From assembly GCA_003339415.1 (NCBI GenBank), contig PDHQ01000341.1, forward strand, positions 1 to 33,897: a stretch of 33,897 bases of DNA. Direction: 5' to 3'. The DNA comes from Ophiocordyceps camponoti-saundersi (nom. inval.). Lineage: Eukaryota > Ascomycota > Sordariomycetes > Hypocreales > Ophiocordycipitaceae. A program made the position numbers and the translations under genes. Of this stretch, positions 9,024-21,299 are shown one piece after another (within the stretch, counting starts at the first letter, position 1; each line of letters begins with the position of its first letter). The notes below the pieces were generated by a model. The model made no database searches. It was not told where the DNA came from and saw only the letters and a list, made by a program, of their open reading frames with translations.

Positions 9024-11037
9024 AGTAAAGTAAGCTATTATTTTATTTTTCTTATTATTATAAAAAAAATAAAAAGTTATAATTATAAGAATATTATAAA
9101 TATAAAAAAACTTATAAAGGCTAATTTTATTATTATAAAGCTAAGTTAAGGCACTACTTAAGAATTTTAAAAAGCTTTAATAAATTTATAAAATATTACT
9201 AAGTTTTAATTAAAGTAGTTTATTAATAAGGTATCTGGAGAACTAGCTATATTTTTAAAACCTCCCTTTTTTAGAGTTTTAGTAAAGCTATTATTTTTTA
9301 TAAAAATAAGCTTTTAGAATCTTAGGGGACTAAGAGAAAATACCTAAAATTTATACTTAAATAGTAAAAAAAGATTATAGAGATTTAAGGGGAATATAAG
9401 CAAGGCGGGGCTAACTTTTATATTATTAATAAAAGTATATAAAGATTTTTTTAAAAGCGGAGTAAATATAAGCTATAAGTTTTTTATTATAAAGAAGTTA
9501 ATAGCTATAAGTAGCGCGGTAAGATAAATAAATATTAATAAAAGGGATAAAGGTTTTAAACTTAATATAATAAATAGGGGTTATTTAGTATATTTTAAAA
9601 ATAATATAAAGGTATTTAAACTAAGTTATAGCTAGCTATTAGAAAATAAGGCTTTTAAGTTCCTTACTTAATAAGGTTAAAGTAAAATAAATTATAATAC
9701 TAAAAGCGATTATAAACTTAATAACCTTAATATAGATTTCCTTTACTTAGAGGAGTAAAAAGCTTTAAATAAATAAAGTAAGCTTAGTTAAAGCTAGCTA
9801 TTAATAAGCGAGCTTTTTTATAAAGTAGCAGAGGTAAGGCTTTTATTAAAATTTATAATAAATCTAAACTTTAAGTATATATACTTCCTATATAAGTTAA
9901 ATAATATTCTTATTAAAAATTAATAAAGTTATATTAGCGGAGTAAGCTTTTATAAAGTAAAAAAGCTTACTTTTTAATAGCTAAAAGGTTATTTTATACT
10001 CTACTACCTAATTATAATAAATACTCTAAGCTTATTTAAGCTAATAGTAAACTTAAGCGAAGGTACGCTTAATATAAAAGATATTAATATTATCTATAAA
10101 TTTAATAATAAGTATACTAATCGCTTATTTTAAATATTTATAAAAAGATAAGATATATAAGATAAATAATACCGAAGAGAGCGGGAAGCCTTAAGGGATT
10201 TTAATAAAGATAAGGAAAAAGTTTAATAGTTTACTATTAATTTTTAAGCAGGAAATATAGTTAAAAAAGTAAAAGTAAAGGAAAGCTATAATTTATTTAA
10301 GGAAGCTAAAAATATTAAAAATTTCTATTAGCTTAAAATATAAAATATAATTAAAAGCGCTTATTATATTTAATATTAAAAAGGAGGCGGAGCTTTAGAA
10401 GCTTTAAGTAATATAAATAAACTTTATTAAAAAAAGTAAGTTACTATTAGTAAATTAGTTTAGCTAGTTACTTATTTAACCTTATAATAAAATTCCTATA
10501 AACTCCGCTATATAGAATATTTTTTTATAATTATAATCTTAAAGATTTTACTTATAATATTAAGGAGGGAGATAAGATAATAGCTACTTAAAGTTTAATA
10601 AACTTTTAAGCTTTTTCCCGCTTTTTAGAAAACTATAATATTAAAAGTTTAATATTAAGTAAGAAAATATTTATAAATAATATATTTTTAAAAAAGCTTA
10701 GTTAAGATTATTATAAAAAGTTATTTATAACTTTTTAAGAAGCTAATTAAGATATTATTAAGCTTAGCGGATTTTTATAATATAATATTAAAAATAGTAA
10801 AGCGGATTTTGTTTTCGGTAACTTAGGAAGGAATATTTATTAAGGGGAAAAGGTTAGAGATAAGAAAATATAAGGTATTTTTTAGGAGATAGAAAAAAAA
10901 CTTATAAGCTAGAAGCTTTAACTTTTTAGAGAAAAATAATTAAAAAGTAAAGTTTATATTTTATTAAAAAAAGGAGTATATATAAGCTTTAGAGAAGCTT
11001 AGCTACGGAGTTTTACTTACTAAATTATAAACTATAT
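9024..11037 (+). pseudogene. long fossil ORF (~670 codons), unknown protein
   Basis: A single frame (codon starts divisible by 3; anchors at 9231, 10173, 10803 and 11001) stays comparatively open for 2 kb without a phase change. Stop-free stretches include about 9222-9324 (a Pro-Pro-Phe-Phe-containing segment), 9411-9510, 9819-9924 and 10803-10890. An acidic/basic segment near 10173-10220 reads Arg-Glu-Arg-Glu-Ala-Leu-Arg-Asp-Phe, and a Gly-Gly-Gly-Ala-Leu-Glu-Ala-Leu segment lies near 10384-10410. Internal stops are compatible with RIP of Gln or Trp codons. The composition looks like a real soluble protein, but I do not recognise the family. It lies 360 bases after the 7547-8662 fossil on the same strand and may belong to the same element or gene. 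Confidence 0.55.
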
Positions 11038-11547
11038 AATATTAAAGTTACTAATAATAAAAGCGAGAAATCGCTTTTAATTATCCTTTTTTACTTTCTT
11101 AATAGAAGATTTTTATTATATTATAGCGTTTTAATATATTTATTAATAATTAAAATTTAGCTATATTTATTAATATTACTTAATATATTTTATATTTAAG
11201 ATTATAAAAGTAATTTTTAAAGTTTATTATTAATATAAATAAAAATTATATTATTAAAATAATTTAGAAATTATTAAGTTAGCTATAATATTTAATTACT
11301 TATATAGCTATATTATTTATTTTTTAATATTCGCTATAAACTTTACTTAAATAATAAAAAGTAAAAGGCAGTTTTTTACTTTTACTTATAAGATATTAAA
11401 GTTAAAATATTTCTAATATAATATTAAAATAAAATTTAAAAAAGGAGAGGTAATAAATAATATAAATTAAGGAATATAATTAAAGCTAAGAAAATTAAAA
11501 TCTAAGCTAAGGTATATAAGAAAATAATTAAGTATATTTTAAATTAA

Positions 11548-11718
11548 GTTAATAATATTAGCCCTTTATTTATATATTTATTTAATAATTTTATAAAAAG
11601 AGGTAAGAAATTTAAAGCGGAGTTAGTAAAAGGCGGAGAAAAGCTTCGTAAAGTAAAGGAAAGTATATTTATAAAAGTTTTAAAAAAGGTAATAAGCGTT
11701 AAAATCGCTAAAGATAAT
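11548..11718 (+). pseudogene. short fossil coding stretch, Lys-rich
   Basis: Fifty-seven codons without a stop, ending at two consecutive TAG codons (11719-11724). The second half is strongly charged (Lys/Glu/Arg, e.g. around the Gly-Gly-Glu-Lys-Leu-Arg-Lys segment) and resembles in style the 8336-8539 part of the upstream fossil. No homology could be established. It could be the remains of a further exon or gene on the same strand, or chance. Confidence 0.3.
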
Positions 11719-11724
11719 TAGTAG

Positions 11725-12470
11725 AGCGAAAATAGAGGCGGAGTATAAGGAGGAAGGAGAAAGTAATAAGTATAGGAAAAGTTTAATATATATTTTAAGT
11801 AGTAGGGAGTAAATAATAAGCACCTAAAGCTTATTATAAAAAGAAACTTTAGTAAGGTTAGGCTTTATAATAAGGTTCTAATTACTTATTTTATATTATT
11901 TATATATATAAAAAAAAGCTTTATTTTTACTTTAAATAAAATAGTAAAAAGCGAGTTTAAAAAATAAAAAGTAATTATATATATTAAGTTAGAATTCTTA
12001 TATAATAATAATATTATAACTCTCTTTACTAAATAAAATAAGCTAAGTAAAGTAGTTAATTTTTTATATATTTTATAATAAGGTTATAATTCTTATAAAA
12101 ACTAAGTATTAAAAATAATTATCTATAATTATTTATAATTATTTTAATTATATAAAGTTTACTAATATAAACTTTACTTAAAATTATTATAAAGCTAGTT
12201 ATAAGTTATAAAGTTTATTATATAGCTTATAGCTTTTATAAGTATTACTAAGTTAGGAGCTTTTTAGGGAGATTTAGGTAAGTAATATATTATAAGAGGA
12301 TTACTAAGGTATATTTTTAGGGGATTTATAATATACTTACTTTTTTAAAAAAAAACTATAATAAAGCTTTTATTATTTTTATAAAGTTACCGCTAAGTAA
12401 AAGCTAAAAGTTAAGTAGATTATAATAATTAAAAAAGGCAAGGTTTATTAAGGAAGCTAAACTTAGTATA
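11725..12470. other. unassigned sequence downstream of the LINE ORF1 fossil
   Basis: This is where the second ORF (endonuclease and reverse transcriptase) of the minus-strand LINE would begin. I read the minus strand in all frames here and saw no recognisable endonuclease or reverse transcriptase motif. The element may be truncated, or RIP may have hidden the motif. Confidence 0.35.
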
Positions 12471-13520
12471 GCTTTATTATTTCTAAAACTCTAAGTAATC
12501 TTTTAACTATATAAAGTATATACTTTTATATAAAATATAATATTAAGGTCTTTCTCCTTTTTATATAAGGTAGTTTTCTTCTTTATTATTATATAAAGTA
12601 ATTTTATAATATTTATATTAAGGGGGCTCTTAGTAATACTTAGCGATATACTTAAATTAAAAGTATTTATAATATTACTTAAAATATATAAAATCCTTAT
12701 AAAGTTTATAGTAAATTATCTCCGCGTTTATAATTACTTTATTTAAGTAAAGCTTATTTATATTTTTTATATTACTTAAGCTTATAATAAGATAAGTTTA
12801 TAAAGCTTCTCTATTAATAATACGCTTAAGTTAAAATATTTTTACTTAGATTATATTAACTTTATTTACCTTTTTAATAATACTAAATAGTATATTATAG
12901 TTACGGTTAGCTACTAAAGTTTAAATACCCTTAGCGATAATAATATAAGTTTAGCGTATATACTTAGCCTCCGCTTCGAAAGCTTAAGCTACTTATTTAT
13001 TTCTAAAAGTAAAGTTTTTATATTTTAAGTTAAATATAATAATAAGATTACCTCTAAGAAATTAGCGCGCGATAATTATTATAAAATAGCTTATAGCTTT
13101 ATTAATTTTCTAGATAACTTTTTAAAAAGTAAGCGCTAGAACTTTATTAATTACTAAGATATCTTTTACTAATATAAATACCTCCCTTTTTATTCTCGCC
13201 GGAATTAGCTATATAAGGGGCGCTAGAAAAAAGGTAAAGTTTAAAGCGGAGTTTATAATTACGCTAGCTTAGGTTAAAGCTCTAAAAGCGGAGTTTAACT
13301 TCTTACTTATTATTTTATAAAAGGCGGCTTTAACTAATTTCTAAATAATATAGGAGATAATAATAAGTAAGCTAAATAAGTTTTTAAAAGCTTATTAGCG
13401 CTATTAAAGCTTAGTAAATATTATATTTAAGATACCTTATATAAGGTAAAAATCTTATATAAAGATTACCTTAGAAAGTTTTTTATATATAAACTTTAAG
13501 ATAAGATTTATTAGGGTTTA
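12471..13520 (-). pseudogene. RIP-killed LINE ORF1 (gag-like, three ghost zinc knuckles)
   Basis: One minus-strand frame runs about 350 codons without a phase change. It has the layout of the gag-like ORF1 protein of fungal Tad1/I-type non-LTR retrotransposons, an RNA-binding nucleocapsid-like protein. An N-terminal helical region is followed by an Ile-Pro-Ala-Arg-Ile-Lys-Arg-Glu segment (about 13175-13198), a Tyr-Ile-Ile-Ile-Ala-Lys-Gly-Ile segment near 12930, and three zinc-knuckle patterns at the C-terminus. In each pattern the ligands are now Tyr: Y-x2-Y-x4-Y-x4-Y at 12633-12674, Y-x2-Y-x4-Y-x6-Y at 12570-12617, and Y-x2-Y-x3-Y-x6-Y at 12495-12539. Cys TGY and His CAY codons both become TAY under RIP, so the spacing preserves C2HC knuckles. 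Internal stops fit CAA, CAG or TGG. The family call rests on knuckle number and spacing plus overall layout, from memory of the family. No search was run. Confidence 0.72.
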
Positions 13521-15819
13521 AAAAATATTAATAAATAAGTTATTAGAGTTAATAGCAGTATTATATTAACTTTTCCTTATACGCAGATATTATTAGAATT
13601 AGTTAAGCTTTTAAGTTTCGCTATTAAGTATTATTAGTATTAATAGCGGACTAGGAGGTAGACTATCTTATAACCTTATATTTAAAGTTATTCTCTTAGT
13701 AAAGTTAGACTTTAAAAAGTAGAAAGTATTAAGTTTTTATAATATTATAGCGTTAAGTATAAATAGGGACCTTAATTATTTAAAGTTATAAAAAGTTATT
13801 TATTATTATTTTAATATTATTACTAAGCTTTTAAATTATTTTTTTTAAAAAATACTATTTTTAAGCTTAAACTTAAATAAAAAGAAGCTTTTAATAAGAT
13901 AAAGAAACTAGCTATATAAGTATTAATATTTACTTTTTTTTATCTAAAACTCTTAACTTAACTTAAAATTAACGCTTTTCGGATTATTACCGCTAGTATA
14001 TTTTAATAATAATAAAAAGATTAAATATAAAAGCTAATAGACTTTTTCTTAAAAATAATAAACTTAGCTAAATATATTTACTTAATTTAAAATTATAAAC
14101 TTTTTATTATTATATAAAGCTTTAAGTATTTTTACTTAAAATTACTTAATTAAAAATTTAATATAATTATAAATTATAAGGCTTTAGTTTATTTTATAAT
14201 AAAAAGATTATTTTTTATTTATTAAGTTTAATAATTTAATTTCTTTACTTAATTTAATATTTATTTCTTATATTAACTTCGCTAGCTAAATATAGCTATT
14301 AATACCCTTTTAACTAAAATAGCTAAGCTTCTAATTATAAAAGCTTATAAAAAGGAAAAAAAGACGCTTATAATAATTTTTTTAGAAAGCTTTAAATTTA
14401 AAGCTTTAACCTTAACTTTTATAATTACCTTAGTCTGCTTTAAAAAGGATATTACGCTATTAAAAGCGGAGTTAATATAACTTATTTAAGAAAAGAATAT
14501 AAGCTAAAACTTTAAATTTTATAATAATCTTTTTATAATACTTAAATAAGATAGCTAGAAGTAATTTTTCTTTTATATTACTTTAATTTAAAATATATAT
14601 AAGCTAGCTATTTTTACTTATAATAAATAAAATAAGATTATTTAAATATTTTAATAAAGTTATTATTAGCTTAAAATAAAATAAGATATTTACTAATATA
14701 TTTATAGTTATTATAAGTATTAAAAGAATAAAATATTATAAGATAAAACTTTAAGTTTATTATATTTTTTACTTATTCTAATTTTTATATAAGAGTATAT
14801 TATTTATAATAAGAAAATAATACCGGAAAACTACTTTAAATATAATTATATTTAAACTTTTATTTATAAGCTAAGCTAAATTATTATTATATTACTAAGT
14901 AAAAAAAAATAATATAGCTAAAGTATTTATTAAATATTACTTTTAATACTTTTATTATTTTTTTAATATATTAAATATATAAATTATTAATAATACTAGC
15001 TTATTTATTATAAAATTTCTTAATAAAATTAATTATTAAACTAATATTAAGTATTATTATAATAGCGCCTTATACTTTTAAATATTTTAAAATATAAAAA
15101 TAACTAACTAATATTTTAATTAAAAGCTATAATTTTATATAAATAAGCGTTAAGATAATTAAAGTATTTTCCTTCTTATTTTAAATTTTATATATAATAT
15201 TTTATAATACGCGTTAATTAATATAGCTTTACTTATAGTTACTTTTAGAAAAGATATATAAAACCCCCTCTCAGTTACTAGCCTCTTAGATTCCTTAAAC
15301 GCTTTAAGCTTTATTATTATAGCTTATAAACTCGTCGCTTAAGCGTAAGAAATATAATAATAAGTTTAAGCTACTATTAAGTAAGCTTATTATAAGTAGA
15401 AAATATAAGCTAATAAAAAGCATCGCTTAGTAAACTTTATAATTAGTAATAAAATATTCCTTAGCTATAAAAGTTTTTTTATAACTATACTTATAATACG
15501 CTTTAATATATAATAGTTAAGACTTTTTATAATTATTAAGGAATAGGGCTATAGCTATATCCTTAATTTATTAAATAGCTATTAGATAATAAACTTATTC
15601 TATATTAACTATTTTTAGAAAGCTGTTATAAATCCCTTACCTAAGTAAGAGTAACTTTTTACTAAGTTAGAAAATATTAATAATATATTAAAATAAGAAA
15701 TTAACAAAATCCTTTAATTTTATATTATAAAATAATATTATTAGTTAAAGTATTAAGTTTATTACTATAATTATAATTTTAATAAAATATAATACCTTAT
15801 TAAGATTTTCCGCTATATA
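13521..15819. other. unassigned AT-rich sequence upstream of LINE ORF1
   Basis: It probably includes the 5' part of the minus-strand LINE, whose frame may extend beyond 13520. Beyond that I see no frame, repeat or RNA gene that I can support. Scattered TG/CA sites occur at about 13556, 13584, 14434, 15274, 15421, 15624 and 15704. Confidence 0.35.
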
Positions 15820-16833
15820 TTATAATAATTTATACGCTAATATACTTTATATAGCTTAGAACTATTTTATATATATTTTAAAAGGGGGAAAAACCGGAGA
15901 ACTTAAAGTAAAACCCTCCCTTTAAGCGTTACCTTAGCTTTAAGTTAAACCTCGCCTATACCTAGTATTTTATATATTTAATAAGTTAAGTATTAATTAG
16001 TAATTTAAAAGCCGATATATTCCTTAAAGCGGACTTTATAATATTAAAAGTATATATAAACTAAGTTTAATATAAAGTTTATATAGCTTACTTATTCTTT
16101 TAGCTATTATTATTATTATAAATTAAATCTTTATATTTAATTAAAATAGCTTTAATAATCTAATTTATTAAGGCCTTATTAGCGTAGCTTAGGAATATAT
16201 AAAAATTTTACTATTTTATAATAAACTTTATAATAGCTAATTTTAAAAAATAGCTAAGTTATTATAATAAAGCTATAAATAAATATAAAGTTAAAGTTAG
16301 AGAAAAGGGTATTATTATATTTACTTTTTAATATTTCCGCCCTAGCTATTATTAGTTTCTAGTTAGCGCTAAAAAGGGGGAAGGGGTAATATATATAAAA
16401 TTCTAATTTATAAACCTCCGGAGTTAAGTAATATATATATCCTTTACTTAGTCTTATACTATTTTTATTTTAAGGTAAAGTTAATTTTACTTAAAATAAA
16501 ACTTTTAATAAAAAAAATAATAATATAATCTCTTCTTATAAGTTATAAAGTAAATAGATTTACTTCTTATATATAAAATAGTAGAGTATTTACTATATTA
16601 TAGCTTTATTATATAATATTTAATAATATATTTAAGTTAATAATATTTAAAATATTATTAAAGTTAAACTTTTAGCGTATATAATTTAATATTAAAAATC
16701 TCCGCTTATATTATTATACTTTTATTATAAATTTAATTTATATTTACTACGCTATTAATAATAATTATTAAAAAACTTTACTAAGTTTTAAAATAATATT
16801 TTTTTATATATAATTATATTATTAATAATAATT
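15820..16833 (+). repeat. R1 repeat copy C (truncated, ~1 kb)
   Basis: It starts beside TATAATAATTTATACGCTAA and follows the family through the CCCTCCCTTTAAGCGTTACC segment, the AAAAGGGGGAAGGGGTAATA segment (about 16372-16392) and on to ATATATAATTATATTATTAA at about 16805-16825. There it stops and copy D begins. It lacks the distal 0.85 kb of the family. C and D lie head to tail. Confidence 0.88.
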
Positions 16834-18686
16834 TATATACTAATATATTTTATATAACTTAGAACTATTTTATATATATTCTAAAAGGGGAAAAAACTAA
16901 AGGACTTAAAGTAAAACCTTTCTTTTAAGTATTACCTTAACTTTAGGTTAAACTTTATCTATACCCGGTATTTTATATATTTAATAAGTTAGGTATTAAC
17001 TAGTAATTTAGAAGCTAATATTTCCTTTATAGCGGACTCCGCAGTAATAAGAGTATATATAAACTAAGTTTAATATAAAGTTTATATAGCTTACTTATCC
17101 TCCTAGCTATTATTATCGCTATAAACCGAATCCCTATATTTAATTAAAGTAGCCTAAATAATCTAATCTATTAAGGCCTTATTAATATAGCTTAAGTATA
17201 TATAAAAATTCTATTATTTTATAATAAACCTTATAATAGCTAATTTTAAAAAATAGCTAAATTATTATAGCGGAGTTATAAATAAGTATAAAATTAAAGT
17301 TAGAGGAGGGGGTATAGCTATATTCGCTTTTTAGCGTTTCCGCCTTAGCTATTATTAGTTTCTAACTAACGCTAAAAGGGGAGGAGGCGTAATATATATA
17401 AAGCTTTAGTTTATAAACTTTTAAAATTAGGTAATATATATATCCTTCGCTTAGTCTTATACCGCTTTTATTTTAAAATAAAGTTAACTTTACTTAAGGT
17501 AAGATGTTTAATAAAAAGAGTAATAATATAATCTTTTTTTATAAGCTATAAGGTAAGTAAACTTACTTTTTATATATAAAGCGGTAAAATACTTACTATA
17601 TTATAGCTTTACTATATAATATTTAGTAATATATTTAAATTAATAATACTTAAGATATTATTAAAATTAAACCTTTAGTATATATAATTTAGCGTTAAAA
17701 ATCTCCGCTTATATTATTATATTTTTTTTATAAATATAGTTTATATTTACTATACTATTAATAATAATTATTAAGGAACTCTGCTAAGTTTTAAAATAAT
17801 ATTTCTTTATATATAATTATATTATTAAACTTTTATTTAATAACTTAATTTTTTTTTTAAAAGCTTCCTTACTACCCCGCTATAAAGCTTATATTAGCAC
17901 TTTTTCTATAATAAGAGTATAATTTTTACTAATTAAGCGTACCTTTTCTCTAAAAATAATATAAAGCTATTTTAAATTAAATTAAAGCTTATAAATAATA
18001 TTTTCGAATATTACTATAATATTACCGCTAGGTAATTTCCTTATTATAAAAGCTTAGCTTTATTTATAAAGTTTATAATTAATATTTATTATAATTACCT
18101 TAAAGCTTTAAATTTAAAGTAAAATAGCTATAAAGTTAAAATAAATTATAAGCTATTACTTATATTATTTAAGAATTTACTTTTTAATAAAAATTTTTTT
18201 AATATATTATCTATAATTATAGCTTATATTAAAAAAGTTCTGCTCTCCTTAAAGCTATAAAAAAGAGAGAAAATTATAGCTATAATAGCTAAGGAGATAT
18301 TACTAACTAATAAAGTTAAAGTAAAGGGGGCACTTTTTTAAACCTTTTTAAACTCTATTACTTATTTAATTATTACTTATATAAAAATAAAAGCGTCTCT
18401 TAAAATAATCTTACTAATATTTACCTTAGCTTTTTATAAAGTAATAAGTATAATAAACTTTTAAGTTTAAGATTATTATAATTTAAAGTAAAGCTATATT
18501 TTAAGTAAAAAGTTTTCGCGGTTATAATTAATTTATATAGCGTTACCCTCCCCCTTAAAGTTACTTCGGGCGCGGCTAGCTATCGCTATAAGGTAATAAA
18601 GAGAGCGGAGTCTGCTTATAATATAAGAATAAAAAGTCTATATTTATATTACTATAAGCGCGGAATTTATAAAATATATAAAAGTT
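16834..18686 (+). repeat. R1 repeat copy D (full length, ~1.85 kb)
   Basis: One of three copies (with E and G) that reach both shared ends: CTAATATATTTTATATA near the start, after a TAA-rich run, and AAAATATATAAAAGTT at the end. Landmarks are AGGGGAGGAGGCGTAATATA (about 17378), TCTCCGCTTATATTATTATA (about 17701), GGGGGCACTT (about 18326) and ACTATAAGCGCGGAATTTAT (about 18651). I saw no terminal inverted repeats. It carries TG at 18241-18242 and 17782-17783 where sister copies have CG. Confidence 0.88.
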
Positions 18687-18989
18687 ATAATAATATATTA
18701 AAGAATTACTTTAACTATATTATAATAATAAGTAAGTTAAATTATATATTTAATATTAATTATTAAAAAGCTAAGTATAAGACTAAGAGAAATAATTTAG
18801 CTTTATTTAATTAAATAAAACTTAATATTACTTAAGTTAGTTAATACTTAGCTAAGTTTTTTATAATAGTATTAACTACTTATATTTATAAATATAAACT
18901 TATTAAAATAAATAAAATTTTAGTTAAAGCTAAAAAATAATATTATAGTTTAATATAATAAAAATAAGCGCTATTAATTACTAACTATT
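18687..18989. other. spacer between R1 copies
   Basis: AT-rich, no feature seen. Confidence 0.4.
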
Positions 18990-19635
18990 ATATTATATTA
19001 TTAAAACCTTATTTAATAACTTAATCTTTTTCTAAAAAGCTTCCTTATTACCTTATTATAAAGCTTACGCTAGCACCCTTTTTATAATAAGAATATAACC
19101 TCTACTAATTAAGCGTACTTTTTCTCTAAAAGTAATATAAAGCTACCTTAAATTAAATTAAAGCTTATAAATAGTATTTTAAAATATTATTATATTATTA
19201 CTATTAAGTAATTTCCTTATTATAAAAGCTTAGTCTTACTTATAAAATTTATAATTAATACTTATTATAATTACTTTAAAGCTTAAAACTTAAAGCGGAG
19301 TAGCTATAAAGTTAGAATAAATTATAAGCTATTATTTATATTACTTAGGAACTTATTTTTTAATAGTTTTCTTTAGCGCTTTAGCTATAACTATAGCTTA
19401 TATTAGAAGAGTTTTACTCCCCTTAAAGCTATAAAAAAGAGAGGAAACCGCGGCTATAATAGCTAAGGAGATATTGCTAACTAATAGAGTTAGAGTAAGG
19501 GGGGCACCTCCCCAGACCCTCTTAGACTCCGCTACTTATTTAATAATTACCTATATAAAGATAAAAGCGTCTCTTAAAATAATCTTATTAATATTTATCT
19601 TAGCTTTTAATAAGGTAATAAGTATAGTAGTTTAT
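18990..19635 (+). repeat. R1 internal fragment
   Basis: It matches R1 from the TATTATATTATTAAA word through the GGGGGGCACCTCCCCAGACC segment (19499-19518) and the TAATAAGGTAATAAGTATAG word (19607-19626). Both family ends are missing. The only long uninterrupted ATG/TTG-type ORF in the window (67 codons from a TTG at 19474) falls inside and runs past the fragment edge into unrelated sequence. I therefore do not call it a gene. Confidence 0.85.
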
Positions 19636-19852
19636 TATATATTAATAGCTTTTAAAAAATTTTATAATTATTTTTAAAATACTACTAGCTTACTTATTAA
19701 TTCTTCTTATTAAATTAAAAATACTATAGCGGATTATAATTATAAGGATAATAATTAAAATAATATTATAATTTCCTTAAGCTATTTTTTATATAATAAA
19801 TATTATTAATTTAAATAAGTATATTAAAACTTTTATTATAAGGTAATATTAT

Positions 19853-20169
19853 ATATTAGCACTTATAAGGATTTCTTTTAAATATTTTATAATAATTTTT
19901 AAAAATTTTTAATTATAGTTATATAACTTATAAAAACCTTATTATAAAGTTACTTAAAAAAAACCTTAGGGGAAATTACTAAGAAATATAATCGCTTCCC
20001 TATTAGGATTTTATTATACCTTCTCTTATTTTTTTTAATATATACTTATATATATTTTACTAGGATTTTACTTATAAGAGTTTTTCTTTTTTTTTTTTCT
20101 CCTTAGCTTAGAATCTTTATTTATAATATTAATATTATTATTTACTTAATATAGCCTAGCTATAATACT
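19853..20169 (+). repeat. R2 repeat copy 1 (~320 bp)
   Basis: A direct repeat of 33402-33722. Shared landmarks are TAGCACTTATAAGGATTT, ATTATAGTTATATAACTTAT, TATATATTTTACTAGGATTT, ACTTATAAGAGTTTTTC and CTCCTTAGCTTAGAAT. It is pyrimidine-rich in its second half. No coding frame is seen. It could be an LTR or a piece of a larger transposon, but termini are not diagnosable after RIP. Confidence 0.85.
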
Positions 20170-21299
20170 TAAAAGATATAAAGATATTAAATAAAATCTA
20201 GACTGCTTTTAGAGATATCTTAAGGTTCCTTTCGCGCTTCCCTCCTTATTAACTAATAAGATAAGAGAAAGCTAGGCGGCTATAAGAGGAATATATATAT
20301 TAAGTTTAAATATAAATAAGAAATAATATATTACTTTTAGATAAGAAATATATAATAAACTTTCTTCGCTAAGACTAGAAAGTAAGGTAGGAGGATTTTA
20401 AAAACTAATTATATATAAAATATATAAAGCTTACTTTATTTCCCTTTAACTTCCCGCTTTACCTTAATAAAGTAAAGTTACTTGAAAAATATAAAAACTT
20501 ATAAAAATATATTAATATTATAATTATATAACTATATATAAATAAGATTAGTTTTAAATAGTTTTTTTTATAAGCGTATATTAGAAATAATCTCCCTTTT
20601 ATATTAATATAAAACTAAACTAGAGAATATTTATTATTTACTCCTTTAATACCCTTACTTAATTAAATAGCGTTATAAATTACCTTAGCTTATCTCCTTT
20701 AATACTAAGTTATATTTAAAGCGTAACTATTACGTATTTATAATTATAATTATAAAGTAAATATTTTAATATACTAACTTATATTAATTTTAACTTACTA
20801 ACTTACTTTATACTAACGCTTCCTAGTTTAACTAAAACTAAATATAGTTTTATTTTATATAAATTATTATAATTATAATATTATTAATTTACTTACCTTA
20901 TTTATAATCTACTCTATATTTAAAGAAAACTTATATTTATTATATTTAAGTTATTATCCCTTTCCCTATCTAATAACTCCTTAACTTTTTTAGCCCTCTT
21001 ATTAATAAAAGTAACTATAGATTAACGCTAGCTTTAAGACGCGAGCTTACTTAGTATAAAGCTACTAATACTTAAAGTAAGGCGTATTTTACTTAAATTT
21101 ATTATAAGCGTAATAGCTTATAATAAGCTTAGCGTAATAATTAGCTATAGTATAATTACTTATTATTATAATAAGCTTAGAGTAATAACTAGCTAAAGTA
21201 TAATTACTTATCGCTAAAATAAGCTTAAAGTAATAACTAAATTAAGTATAGCTATTAGCTAGATATTATTAAGAGTAGTTATTATTAGCGTTAGCTTAT
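20170..21299. other. unassigned sequence
   Basis: The + strand is T-rich, suggesting possible minus-strand coding, but no single frame convinced me. A loosely repeated AATAAGCTTA-containing unit occurs three times around 21115-21240, with TTACTTAT and AACTAGCTA-like words. This may be a decayed tandem repeat of about 60 bp. Confidence 0.35.

Noticed and set aside
9128..10370. Alternative + frame reading Gln-rich if all stops are taken as Gln
   Set aside because: It needs an implausibly high share of Gln (stops far denser). The frame with codon starts divisible by 3 is much more open.
12471..13520. Copia-type RNase H, suggested by a Glu-Ala-Glu-Ala-Lys-Tyr segment near 12960
   Set aside because: The surrounding residues do not fit RNase H. 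The downstream triple zinc-knuckle spacing fits a LINE gag-like ORF1 better.
16834..18686. DNA transposon with terminal inverted repeats
   Set aside because: The two ends of full-length R1 (CTAATATATTTTATATA and AAAATATATAAAAGTT) are not inverted copies of each other beyond AT-rich resemblance.
19474..19677. 67-codon ORF starting at TTG
   Set aside because: It starts at a non-ATG codon inside an R1 repeat fragment, other R1 copies have stops in the same frame, and it runs past the repeat edge into unrelated AT-rich DNA. It is a chance leftover and not a gene.
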